A stretch of DNA of 64,000 bases, taken from the NCBI GenBank assembly GCA_019634165.1, contig JAHQVT010000010.1, positions 186,001 to 250,000 on the forward strand, read 5' to 3'. This document shows positions 57,201 to 59,632 of the stretch, piece after piece (position 1 is the first letter of the stretch; each line of letters begins with the position of its first letter). Origin of the DNA: Rhodospirillales bacterium. Its GTDB lineage: Bacteria > Pseudomonadota > Alphaproteobacteria > Rhodospirillales > Thalassospiraceae. The notes under the pieces are model-generated. The model saw nothing but the letters and a program-made list of their open reading frames with translations, did no database searches and was not told the origin of the DNA. A program made the position numbers and the translations under genes.

Positions 57201-59387
57201 ACCGTCACTGACTACATCACCAGCTTCTGCGTCGGACGTTCCGCCACCTGATGTATCCTCACCAGTGGTTTCGCCAGCGCCAGCTTCGTCTATCGGGCCG
57301 GTTTCATCGCCAGTTTGCGTATCGGTTTCATCGGCACCAAGCGCACCATCGCCACCCGTTCCATCTGTGCCGTCCGAACCAGTATCGCCACCGGTTTGTG
57401 CGCCAGTGCCATCTTCACCGCTGGTTTCGTCACCAGAACCGGTTTCAGTGTCGCTGCCGTTATCGGTTTCACCGTTCGTGCCAGTGTCCGCATCAGTGTC
57501 CGCGCCAGTATCTGCACCAGTGTCTGTAGCTGTCTCAGCTTCATCGCCGCTTGCAGATGTTTCGTCGGAACCAAGCGTGTCGTCACCGGCAGAGCCCGAA
57601 CCATTGTCCGCGCCACTGTCGCCGGCCGTTTCACCACCCCCCGAAGACGCTTCATCAGAACCGCCATCCGTTTGGTGCGTACTGGAAGAATCGGTGGCAT
57701 CACTACCTGATCCACCACCGGTATCGGTTGGGTTTTCTGAACCGGAATCCGTTCCGGCACCTGAATCCGTGCTACTTTCGGTGTCTGCTTCGGTATCCGA
57801 ACCAGATCCGGTTTCGCTGTTGGATTCTCCCCCGCTTTCTGAGTTGCTGGAATTGGCCTCGCCCGAGGGTGTATCTTCCTGCGTCTCAGAACCGTCTGAT
57901 GATCCGGTTTCGGTGTCAGATCCGGTATCACCACCATCTGCAGTGTCGTCTGAATTTTCGGTCGTATCTGTTGCGCCAGCATCCGTCGTATTGCCGGAGC
58001 TGTCGCCTGTATCAGCGCCGCTTTCACCCGAACCGGCTTGCTCAGAACCCGCTTCACCGCTATCGGTTTCGCCGCTGTCGGCTCCGTCCGTTTGGGTTTC
58101 TCCTGTATCCGTCCCGCTGGTCTCTGAACCCGTTTCGGCATCGGTTCCAGTATTGTCCGAAGAACCTGTTTCGCCGCCACTGGTTTCGCCGTCACCAGCA
58201 TCGTCATTGCCAGTTTCACCACTGCCGGCTTCACCAGTATTCGAGTCACCGGAATCGGTTACATCATCGCTGTTGGCATCGTCGGTAGAACCGGTCTCGC
58301 CATCGTCCGAGCCGCTTTCAGATGAATCACTGTTATTTTCAGAAATTGCTTTGCCGGCACCGCCATCAAGATCAACTTGAACGCCCTGTTCTGAACCGCT
58401 GTAATCAAGGGTATTCTCACCGGTGCCGCCATCGATGACGTCCGAACCGTCGCTGACCTCAAACGTGTCATCACCCGCACCACCCGACAGGGTATTGTTG
58501 CCAGCACCGCCACGCAGCACATCATCTCCTGATGTACCTTGAATGTTTTCGATACCGCTAAACGACACACGATTAGCACCAAAATCGTCTGTCGCTGAGC
58601 CTTGCCCAAGACTGGCGCGCATACCGTCGCCAGCACCTTCAAGCGACAGGGTATCTTCCCCTTCACCGCCATCAATGCTGTCATTGCCACCGCCAGAAGA
58701 AATAACATCGTCGCCGTCAGAACCGGCTATCGTGTCATCACCTGCCGTACCCTCAATGACATTGGCATCCTCGCCCAAGCTTGCCGTATCACCGCTGGCG
58801 TCATTGCTGTTGCCATCCGTGGAAACGGCGACATCCGTAATTTGGGGGGCATCAACAATCGCAACATTGGCCAATTCGGCCTTGGTCACACCCTGGAAGA
58901 CCAGAACATCACCAGTCGCAAACGTGACAACAACATTGCCCGCGCCATCGTCAGATGCCAACGACATCAGGTCTTCGGCGCTATCAACACCAAGACTGGT
59001 CAGTGCCAGTTTATCTTCTTCAACATTGAAATCAGTGATCGTGGTTTTTTCAAACCCACTTTCCAGCACAAAGGTATCACGCCCTTCGCCACCGGTAACA
59101 ACATCCTCGCCCTCGCCCGATTCGAGAATATCGTCGCCATCGCCACCGATCAGAGTGTTATTGGAACCATCACCCACCAGAATATCGTCATAGGCAGAGC
59201 CGATGACGTTCTGAACGTTGGTGAAAATCTGGTTTGCTGAAGATGGCGAATTGCCATCATTCTGTGAACCGCTTCCGGAATCAGTATTGGCCGCAGCAGA
59301 ATCATCTTCTGCGCGGTTGTCCAAAACCTGATCTATATCGGTGTCGGTGATACCGACACCATCATCTTGATTGGCGGGCGAGGCCAA
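33225..59387 (-). CDS. Giant RTX calcium-binding protein, 8720 residues
   Basis: One uninterrupted frame of 8720 codons, about 26 kb. Nearly all of it is GGxGxDxLx nonapeptides of the RTX beta-roll, which bind Ca2+ and fold after export. Units of the form ENVIGSNYDD...GGAGDDTLxGG...DTADYS..VTVDL..GTA recur throughout. I count 14 capping modules; the last forms the C-terminus and is the probable type I secretion signal. Other parts: an acidic Ser/Thr/Asp/Glu/Gly stretch (about residues 347-1014), two 200-residue non-RTX modules and a His-rich insert. No protease, lipase, Ig-like, LapA-type retention or acyltransferase-target domain is seen. The start is a TTG with GGGAG 8 bases upstream; an in-frame TAG lies five codons before it. 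Its exporter genes lie upstream. Likely a surface or matrix protein; function unproven. Confidence 0.93.
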   Translation of the reverse strand: MASPANQDDGVGITDTDIDQVLDNRAEDDSAAANTDSGSGSQNDGNSPSSANQIFTNVQNVIGSAYDDILVGDGSNNTLIGGDGDDILESGEGEDVVTGGEGRDTFVLESGFEKTTITDFNVEEDKLALTSLGVDSAEDLMSLASDDGAGNVVVTFATGDVLVFQGVTKAELANVAIVDAPQITDVAVSTDGNSNDASGDTASLGEDANVIEGTAGDDTIAGSDGDDVISSGGGNDSIDGGEGEDTLSLEGAGDGMRASLGQGSATDDFGANRVSFSGIENIQGTSGDDVLRGGAGNNTLSGGAGDDTFEVSDGSDVIDGGTGENTLDYSGSEQGVQVDLDGGAGKAISENNSDSSESGSDDGETGSTDDANSDDVTDSGDSNTGEAGSGETGNDDAGDGETSGGETGSSDNTGTDAETGSETSGTDTGETQTDGADSGETDSGEAGSEQAGSGESGADTGDSSGNTTDAGATDTTENSDDTADGGDTGSDTETGSSDGSETQEDTPSGEANSSNSESGGESNSETGSGSDTEADTESSTDSGAGTDSGSENPTDTGGGSGSDATDSSSTHQTDGGSDEASSGGGETAGDSGADNGSGSAGDDTLGSDETSASGDEAETATDTGADTGADTDADTGTNGETDNGSDTETGSGDETSGEDGTGAQTGGDTGSDGTDGTGGDGALGADETDTQTGDETGPIDEAGAGETTGEDTSGGGTSDAEAGDVVSDGEASTQEGAGEEEASSGDESGSTQDTSADNTTAGAQAGADAGQDTTEDQDTTENTGGDSGSDVTDGSDGEDTLGADETDTQADGETSPVNEAGDGETTGEDTSGGGTSDAEAGDVASDGEASAQEGAGEEEASSGDESGSTQDTSADNTTAGAQAGADAGQDTTEDQDTAENTGGDSGSDVTDGSDGEDTLGADETDTQADGETSPANEAGDGETAGEEGGGDATETPEFGAGETGEEGLSGDETSGDETSGDETSGDETTGTEDSGEGTSGETDTDVTDTEENGEVAYDNTPTGAADLVQGSEDADFLGGGAGDDTLQGNGGDDTLEGNTGDDLLQGGAGDDVLRGEAGADIVQGNEGNDSLYGGAGDDVVQGGQGDDLLVGGAGDDVMQGGSGNDFMRGGDGDDHMQGGSGIDTVSYSDATSAVTVDLANETATGGAGNDVVQMVENVIGTDYDDHITGDDGDNVLEGGAGVDTLSGGAGNDTLTGGTGEDDFELTENFGSDTITDFNGSDDIIDLSKVGVADFATLQAMMSDDGDGNTVIDFGDQGTLTLEGVSSDSLVADDFRGFGRIFETEGDDAAGGTDGSDAIYGYGGDDSLGGGAGDDVVSGGYGDDTVSGGSGNDTLRGQEGIDTVDYSGAPGSVQVDLEAGTASGADGNDILDRIENVIGSNYDDEISGDGGVNVLKGGAGNDTIVGRGGNDTLDGGAGDDLFIGEAGNDTIIGGEGSDTLDLSARESGQDVRLAGGTARDTVTGENDSISGIENVITGAGNDTVVGGSGDNIISTGEGDDVVRGVGGNDTIDGGEGTDTIGFGSESGLNVNLATGTAATDSGTSEISNFENVIGTGNADIIVGDDGNNVLTGLAGDDTLAGGAGDDTLLGGGGVDTADYSDVDGGVTVDLAGGSATGDGNDTLSNIENVVSGAGNDVVYGSSTDNVIDAGAGDDTVYGSAGDDTLSGGDGFDTLSYNSGADSTVSSGISVDLEEGTVTGNNFVDSIVGFEEIEGSSGADTMLGSSGDDVLIGGAGNDTFDGRGGDDTLSGGTGVDTFVIASDSGNDVVTDFDPARDILDIQGIDGLELFSDVADFIGEDAAGNATITVGDAVFTLEGVDPNSLTYANFAGIRSLEGTEEKNSLHGTSRSDVINAKGGDDTVTGGEGNDTIDGGSGDDTLSGDGGTDIIAGGTGDDTIKGGAGSDELDGGDGTDTLNYQGSSAGVDVDLETNQASSGNDTDTISNFENVTGSSYDDNISGDDNTNTIRGGVGNDVIEGRGGDDEIYGGVGEDTIAGGEGNDTINGESGSDTVTYEDASGGVNVSLASGTATGADGNDTLIDVENVIGSEHSDVLTGSSLSNTIDGGAGDDTISSGSGSDVVTGGEGADTFVMTNATDDTVITDFDPSEDKVDLTDLNIPNFEALKKLLSTDDDGNTLITSNDSVVTLVGISPEELTADNFVDIEDLGATENDDVLRGTGFEEIIDGLGGNDTIDGGAGADTIYGNSGDDTISGGLGQDVIDGGEGEDTVDYSKGTGVEVNLEAGTGGVGSEDTLVDIENVLGSNQQDVIVGDGGDNTLRGNAGDDTISGGDGDDAILGGAGNDKLSGGAGDDDLVGGTGTDTADYSAASGAVTVDLAAGTASGGAGNDTVESIENLRGSNFDDTLLGDGANNTLTGGLGDDVLDGGAGDDLLVGGVGDDTIEGGEGVDTVSYENAGATTIDLAEGTATNEGGTDSVSGIENVIGSNQADTITGDNGDNIIKSGSGDDTITGGGGDDTLTGGAGADVYVVGPNDGTDTVTDFAVGQDQIDITGLGIDTYGALYEMMSENENGDLVIDFGEGTSMVLEGVRIGDITADNFIGVRDIVGTTGDDTIYGTDGQDTISGLDGNDTIYGLEDDDSILGGDGDDTLIGGDGNDTLDGGDGIDTADYSEETDDVDVNLSEGSASADSGNDTLRNIENVVAGAGDDHLIGSDDANLLVGGEGDDRLEGLDGDDTLSGGEGRDTASYSNAEGSVTVSLEDQTASGAAGHDTLSSIENILGSTHADTLEGDGGDNSINSGAGNDSIIATGGDDVLRGGAGVDSVDYGNAANGITADLASGAVSGLGTDQLENIENLTGSNYDDTISGNQMDNVLSGGEGNDILSGASGDDTLLGGAGNDTLNGGRGDDVIDGGEGIDTVDYSDAEQRVLIDLGSGETDDTTGDTVLNVENVIGSNQGDEITGSDAGNTILAGGGSDTLKVSGGDDIIDGGLGQDVLDYSDSATGVDVDLESGTVEKADGTDLVSNIEDVVGSDANDSIAGSADANSLLGGAGDDTIDGRAGDDLISGGAGDDTLSGGDGTDTLDYSDATGGQNIDLESGTATGAEGSDTLSGFEDVTGTDYSDTIAGDSSANVINGGAGNDMLTGGAGNDTLLGGAGDDSFVGELGDDTYIGGEGADTLDYSDAASGLNINLQSNTASGEDTGTDTFSGIEQVIASSHDDVVTGGSGDDTVLAGAGNDTITGGSGDDIISGEEGDDTIAGGTGNDTLDGGAGEDTVSFAAENVGVSVDLQAGVAGSGDTISNFENIAGSGSDDTLRGDVGTNTISGNAGNDLIDGRGGNDVLLGGAGADTIRGGEGSDIIDGGEGLDTLDLADIDADQTVDFTAGTATDGTDTDNFANIENVTTGNGDDLIVGDENGNVINAGSGDNTVESGAGNDTITTGDGADLIEAGTGDDTIDTGDGADTVLGGDGNDIISSGSGDDLIEGGDGNDTISGGSGSDTIDGGAGNDTILSDAGDDLLVGGDGVDTASYVDSESAITVDTSNNIISGTSTGTDTLDGVEVIRGSNFSDTFIGGGQSDTFIGGAGDDTFDAGAGNDTLTLGSGADQVVFNPGDGSDTITDFNVSADVIDLTSFNIAGYSALENMFGTDAQGNLTITMDSGDKITLQGVSASQLSADNFVGVDVRLGTDDADEMVGGDGGDIINAQGGDDTVSGGEGNDRLIGGTGNDTLSGDAGDDTLVGNSGSDVLSGGDGNDTVDYSTEGTGITADLQSGTVTGGDGDDVIDGIENVTGTLYDDTLIGNDGNNTLSGLDGDDILVSGTGDDVLDGGEGIDTADYSASTEGVDVNLSAGTAVGQGSDTLSDIENVVGSDYNDEIKGDAGANTISSGAGGDAIDGGAGNDVIDGGSGIDEISGGAGDDIIDGGADGDVILGGAGNDTLTGGDGDDIVEGGTGDDWVYGDAGDDILDGGEDDDDDDVDTIDYSNADGGVTVDLVKEYATGAAGDDIVRNFERVIGSDYADTLVGSDGVNTLDGGSGNDTLSGGAGDDVIITGSGEDMIVLAPGGGDDTATDFDVNNDMIDLSAYGLEDYATLRDQMADDENGNAVITLGDGDSITLEGVSVDDLGPGNFYGYDVILGTEFEDNITGSQISDEIHALESDDIVDGQAGNDDIYGDEGNDTLIGGAGDDTLRGGEGSDTADYSDTTEGVTVDLVAGTATGEAGNDTLESIENVTGGAGDDVLIGDENANILDGGEGNDTVIGNGGNDTLIGGEGEDVLSYEGAEDGVNVDLANGTTSGGAGDGVVDGFETVIGSDHDDTIAGDDMNNVIDGGAGDDTLIGGAGDDTLVGGAGDDIVDYSDQTDGVVVDLENGTGTATDGTDTLDGIEGATGGSGNDTLIGSTGDNILAGGAGDDTLLGGEGNDTLAGGEGADLVDGGAGDDVLAFEGDSVAADGETTDHVGSPTTGGTGEIADISGKNLSDDSFVGGEGNDTLVAGDGDDAIILDRDHAGGGSANPAIVDIENIDAGAGNDVVDLTSEVHSYGDVTIDGGAGDDTIWSNDGDDVISGGEGSDNINGGAGADVIDGGADDDILDGGEGSDTIDGGTGNDTIIAGAGDDILTGGDGDDTIDLSGADGATIDLAAGTASSDATGSDSIDGFENVIATDGDDDITGSDGDNTIDAGAGNDTVTLDGGNDDLDGGEGVDTLDLSDTTGGVTVDLTAGTATGANTGTDTIANFENVTGSDDADVITGSDDDNIIDGGDGDDTLDGGAGDDILSGGEGDDTIVAGDGNDTLSGGAGSDTFVFEDGTDADLVSDFALNSDVISLPDLGISAWTDLQPLLSDGPDGAVITLPSGGTVTLSGIAVEDLTPAHFDGVENVGTPGEDTLGGGDGDDTVDGGDGDDTVDGGGGDDTLEGGDGNDTVGGGEGNDSIDGGAGDDSVGGGDGDDTVDGGDGNDTLSGGSGSDTLSGGAGDDVLQFEADRTGQAGDQTDHAGSPGVDGTGDVADLEGLGLSDDQFDGGEGVDTLLGTSGNDAIILDNDHEDGSNAPSISDIEVIDAGDGDDVVDLTSTTDSYGDVTVDAGSGNDTVWTSAGDDEINAGSGDDVIHDGAGDDVVNAGSGNDTIEGSLGNDTLDGGDGTDLLDLSDADGVNVDLSAGTAQSDAFGSDTISNIENVTGSSGDDIITGSDAVNEIDGGAGNDTLDGGAGDDTVTAGDGDDTVLAGTGDDTLAGGEGTDTLDMSDANGAVVDLDAGTASSDDTGNDSISGFENVTGSGGDDTITGSDGANVISSGAADDLVDGGAGDDVIDGGAGNDSLLGGEGNDTLAGGAGADALNAGLGDDSLTGGTGADTFTFDDGTDADLVTDFTVGVDKISLPDSGVSSWTELQDMLSDGPDGAIITLPSGGTVTLAGVSVEDLGPGDFEGVDNVPTEGDDSLGGTDGDDTIGGGGGNDTISGGDGNDTLGGGAGDDTVQGGGGSDTLTGGDGNDTLGGDDGDDVLEFGADGTGQAGDGTDHAGSPGVDGTGDVADLEGLGTSDDVYDGGAGTDTLVGTSGGDAIILDTDHENGAANPSIVDVEVINTGDGDDVVDLTSQVHSYGDVSVDAGAGDDTVWTNEGNDSISGGDGNDHINAGAGNDIVDAGAGDDTVVGDAGNDTLIGGAGADTLDMSDAQSDIAINLQTGSANSNDTGSDVVSGFETLVTGSGDDTVTGSNANDTISTGEGADIIDGGDGIDLIDGGAGNDVISDGAGSDLVMAGAGDDTVMAAAGNDSMDGGEGTDTLDMSGVSGDAVVDLDAGTATSSETGNDQISNFENVKTGAGDDQISGSSADNVISAGGGNDTIDGGAGDDTVAGGSGADTFIFADGTDDDVVSDFTVGEDKLSIDELGLESWSDLLPLLSENGNGDAVLNLPAGGTVTLIGVGLDALSADDFTNITDGATPFDDNLEGTDGDDTIDALAGDDIVSGGAGDDTLLGNTGDDTIDGGSGNDDIDGGAGNDTLTGGEGDDAISGGDDSDVLSGGSGADTLDGGAGDDVLNFEADGTAETGATTEHTGSPGVEGTGDLAGISGKNISDDTFVGGEGNDTLNMTSGSDALILDGAKLDDGEATTPTIETRTLGLTNSASAADVEASWADADLYAYDFGTSFVDENGKLNLAASDDSVSFNGNGIGNNGGNPAGSQINHDGQTGQSEAVVIDLGADATTATVQVSNLIAGEGGGEVGSWQAFDADGNLVASGTLDDSTVDYTSGGVGTSTIAVTDTAGNPVEFRYIAFEGEPYANGTSGSDSSDFFVRSISFDTVVDEPSDNVRLEGVEVINAGDGNDVVDLTSDTIAYGDVTINGGSGSDTLWGNEGDDTINGELGHDNIHGGAGDDVVDGGYGDDVVNGGVGNDTLLGGTGEDELRGGAGDDTIVGGADEDTIIYDDATDGVDVDLANYTATGGAGNDAIYQVENVTGSDHDDTITGDHKANILDGGAGDDTLVGGAGNDTLRGGDGTDTADYSTASAAVNADLSAGTAQLANGETDKLSSIENLIGSNANDTLTGSDGDNTLTGGLGDDTLVGNDGDDVLEGGAGNDTLDGGAGDDTLNAGDGSDVIDAGEGSDIVDAGAGDDTVLAGAGDDTLAGGDGTDTLDLGEATSGATVDLDAGTASSTETGNDTISGFENVAGGAGADTITGSDGANVISGNAGDDVLDGGAGNDTVAGGEGDDTVMAGAGDDTLSGDAGTDTLDLSEATSGATVDLAAGTASSTETGDDAISGFENLTTGEGDDTVTGSDGDNVIDTGTGDDTIAAGDGDDTITGGSGADTLIFEDGTDDDVVSDFNVDEDVISLPDFGIDAWTDLKALMSEDGNGNTVINLPAGGTIMLVGVTLDQLGPDQFEGVTNVGTPEDDNLSGTGGDDSIDGLAGDDTIAGDGGDDTLMGGSGDDTVSGGTGNDTLSGGEGDDTLDGGDGDDTFQFDADDVADSGDETTHEGSPGVAGTGDVADITDKNISDDTFIGGEGSDTLNLTGGDDALVLDGSKLGETDATLETRTLGLNGNGSAADVEASWSDANLYAYDFGTSLVDANGKLDLSAADDTVGFYGNGVGNSGGQVAGNEINHDAPSGNSEAVVVDLGNDARSASVQLSAFYNTEHGGETASWQAFDGEGNLVGSGVLDADTVTYDSNGIGTGTISLTDESGAPVDFRYISFKAEPYEDGSVGSDSSDFYIRSISYEAVIESPAVDDVRLEDVEVINAGNGNDVVDLTSETHAYGDVTVDGGDGNDTLWTNEGDDTVLGGAGDDVIHDGAGDDVVDGGTGDDTISASAGDDAIDGGEGSDTFDASTSNGATIDLAAGSASSAETGNDSLTNVENVIGSAGDDTITGSDGTNTIAAGDGADTINDGAGNDVVDAGAGNDSLIAGAGDDTLAGGEGEDTLDVSAADGATVDLGAGTASSTETGSDTISGIENVIGSSGDDTLTGSDGDNTILGGAGDDTIEGGAGGDYLDGGEGRDTVSYEGSGEGVEIYLGETDAHARTPGDAGRAFDGDAVNDILANFEKVIASAHDDYVYGNSQDNEVDLGDGNDTFDNVEADVSTDTVDGGEGNDTIWTGDGEDTLLGGNGNDYLNGEKGDDLLDGGAGNDRLVGGAGNDTLDGGSGDDTMSGGSGADLIAVNSLTGHKVVTDFNTSEDQISLDALVDVSTWSELAPLLSEVNGNTVIDLGDEGSVTLLGVRLNDVSSDMFVGIENDGGPTQFDDVLMGTSEDDYINALAGDDVVDGGAGNDTINGMEGDDTLSGGDGNDTITGGSGDDVVSGDGGDDTIDGNEGHDIIAGGAGNDTLVGGSGNDVMDGGGGDDYIDAMEGDDTVTGGDETDTIYGSAGDDSLDGEGGDDVIYGGDDNDSIAGGAGNDLLSGDAGNDTLDGGAGNDTLTGGAGDDTLSGGDGDDVLSGGAGNDLLDGGAGNDTLTGTDGADTLIGGDGNDTLDGGAGDDTYTGGAGEDQILISNNSGDKVVTDFNPNEDQINLASLDIDDWSELEDQMTEVNGNTVIDLNGQGTLTLVGISMSQLNADMFVGIEASTGPTPQDDLLYGTSNNDTIAALAGDDTVYGLNGQDTLSGMEGNDSLYGGDGDDKLSGDDGNDIVEGGSGQDSITGGSGDDTLDGGSGDDRVWGGEGNDTLIGGQGQDKLYGEAGNDRIEGGTGDDTLEGGAGNDVLDGGENNDKLYGGDGDDTLRGGNGDDKLYGDAGNDTLEGGLGHDSLVGGDGRDAASYANAASSVAASLKTGTAVGGDGNDKLSSIEDLIGSDFNDYLFGDDGSNLLSGLDGNDVLGGDAGDDTIWGGDGNDTINGGKGSDLIDAGAGDDTIEYQKDATWSGSYAAKNVGDPNMDGSNEQINLSGYNRSEDIIDGGDGTDTLAMTSGNDALFLDDTFTDPGTSPRISNVEVIDAGNGNDIVDLTSDTLSYGDVTIIGGAGDDIIWSNAGDDVLNGGEGSDTLWGGSGSDTLSGGNGVDVLNGGAGDDVLQFNADDTWGNSWYALNDGSPGEDGHSHDNGWGHHNHHGNGWGHDNDGDDGTGEYVNLGGHNQSNDVFIGGDGVDTLQMTSGNDALFLYDTVSEGDDDVRISGIEVINAGDGDDIVDLTSDIKSYGDVTIDGGDGDDTLWSNAGDDVLLGGAGDDHLYGSAGDDTLTGGTGWDEFQIGKTDGHDIITDFTPGEDIIDLSEWSYNNFNQIQNDMHLDTDGNVVIELGNDASVTLMGVHDPDDLDADDFGFGNC
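33831..33914 (-). repeat. His/Asp/Gly/Trp-rich insert in the RTX protein
   Basis: A 28-residue stretch in the last approximately 200 residues, built of DGHSHDNGWGHHNHHGNGW and GHDNDGDDG. It interrupts the last of seven 'GSPGxxGTGD' units; the corresponding segments in the other copies are short. Seven His among Asp residues suggests Zn, Ni or Cu binding, in contrast to the Ca2+ sites around it. Confidence 0.8.
37800..38400 (-). repeat. Non-RTX module, copy 2, in the RTX protein
   Basis: About 200 residues without GGxGxD repeats, running from LETRTLGLNGNGSAADVEAS through DLYAYDFGTS-like NLYAYDFGTSLVD, SEAVVVDLGNDARSASVQLS, TASWQAFDGEGNLVGSG and FRYISFKAEPYEDG to SDFYIRSISYE. The alternating hydrophobic pattern suggests a beta-sandwich, perhaps carbohydrate-binding; I do not recognise a named family. 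A close homologue lies at 40540-41150. Confidence 0.75.
40540..41150 (-). repeat. Non-RTX module, copy 1, in the RTX protein
   Basis: About 200 residues homologous to the module at 37800-38400: IETRTLGLTNSASAADVEAS, LYAYDFGTSFVDENGKL, SEAVVIDLGADATTATVQVS, VGSWQAFDADGNLVASG and FRYIAFEGEPYANG, SDFFVRSISFD. Both copies are placed in the same context, after a GSPGxxGTGD unit and before VEVINAGDGNDVVDLTS, so the whole block of about 2.8 kb was probably duplicated. Confidence 0.75.
56345..58345 (-). repeat. Acidic Ser/Thr/Asp/Glu/Gly-rich low-complexity region of the RTX protein
   Basis: About 665 residues with almost no hydrophobic or basic residues, made of words such as SGETGS, TGSDT, GEDTSGG and ADETDTQ. 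It should be disordered and strongly negative, placed after a short N-terminal RTX block and before the main RTX array. It may be a spacer, a Ca2+ reservoir or a polymer-like brush. Confidence 0.9.
56561..57268 (-). repeat. 354-bp direct tandem duplication in the acidic region
   Basis: Two adjacent units of 354 bp (118 codons), 56561-56914 and 56915-57268, differ at only a small number of bases over their length; the same phrase, starting TTTCGCC on the + strand, recurs at 56561, 56915 and 57269. After 57269 a third copy is recognisable for a while but diverges. The period is a multiple of three, so gain or loss keeps the frame. Confidence 0.9.
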
Positions 59388-59465
59388 GACAGTTACTCCC
59401 TACTTGGGAATTATAATTACCTGAACTGTACCGGAACATCCGACACAGTTCGCAATTTATACAGT

Positions 59466-59494
59466 AGTATAGATTAGTCTTTCACAACCATCAA
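59466..59494 (-). promoter_or_regulatory. Predicted sigma70-type promoter of the RTX gene
   Basis: On the reverse strand TTGATG (-35, 59494-59489), a 17-base spacer and TATACT (-10, 59471-59466, five of six consensus bases). It would start RNA about 70 bases before the TTG start codon, giving the RTX gene its own promoter besides read-through from hlyD. Confidence 0.6.
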
Positions 59495-59570
59495 CCAAGG
59501 ATGGGGCGATGCATGAGTTATTTTAGTTTTTTTTCATGTTTTTTCGCGCTTTGAAAGGCAAAACTACGCT

Positions 59571-59587
59571 CTGACAGATTCTGTCAG
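59571..59587. promoter_or_regulatory. Perfect dyad between hlyD and the RTX gene
   Basis: CTGACAGA-T-TCTGTCAG, a 17-base dyad with a single central base, about 80 bases upstream of the predicted RTX promoter and about 45 bases after hlyD. It could be an operator or part of a weak terminator (no good T run follows on the reverse strand). Confidence 0.4.
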
Positions 59588-59632
59588 GTTGTATAGGTTT
59601 CCTCAGCACACCTCCTGCATGCCTTAGACCTA

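Larger units (their letters stand above)
33225..59080 (-). repeat. Fourteen copies of a serralysin-like capping module within the RTX protein
   Basis: Each module of about 80-95 residues reads roughly F..G.D.VTDF....D.IDL......W..L...MSDD..GN.VI..G....TL.GV....L....F.G, then GT..DD.L.G. Approximate positions: 58850-59080, 55440-55730, 53810-54065, 52810-53070, 51610-51870, 48390-48640, 47010-47295, 44820-45060, 43150-43410, 41620-41890, 38800-39060, 36240-36530, 35260-35545 and the C-terminal 33225-33465. Copies 8-11 (IS/SLP...W..L, LPxGGTVTL) form a closer subgroup. They resemble the segment that ends serralysin-type proteins. Confidence 0.85.

Noticed and set aside
57109..58380. A 423-codon open frame on the + strand opposite the acidic region (Ser/Pro/Val-rich), and many 100-500-codon + strand frames across 33225-59240
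   Set aside because: They are antisense images of the RTX repeats: GAT/GGT/ACC-type codons give stop-poor complementary frames with a repetitive, biased composition and no own ribosome-binding sites. The reverse frame is continuous and meaningful.
33225..59387. A CRISPR array or satellite DNA
   Set aside because: The repetition is in the protein, with 9-residue periodicity and variable third codon positions; there are no constant repeats with unique spacers.
33225..59387. A HlyA-type pore-forming toxin
   Set aside because: No hydrophobic pore domain, no acylation-site region and no hlyC acyltransferase gene nearby. The exporter is PrtD-like.
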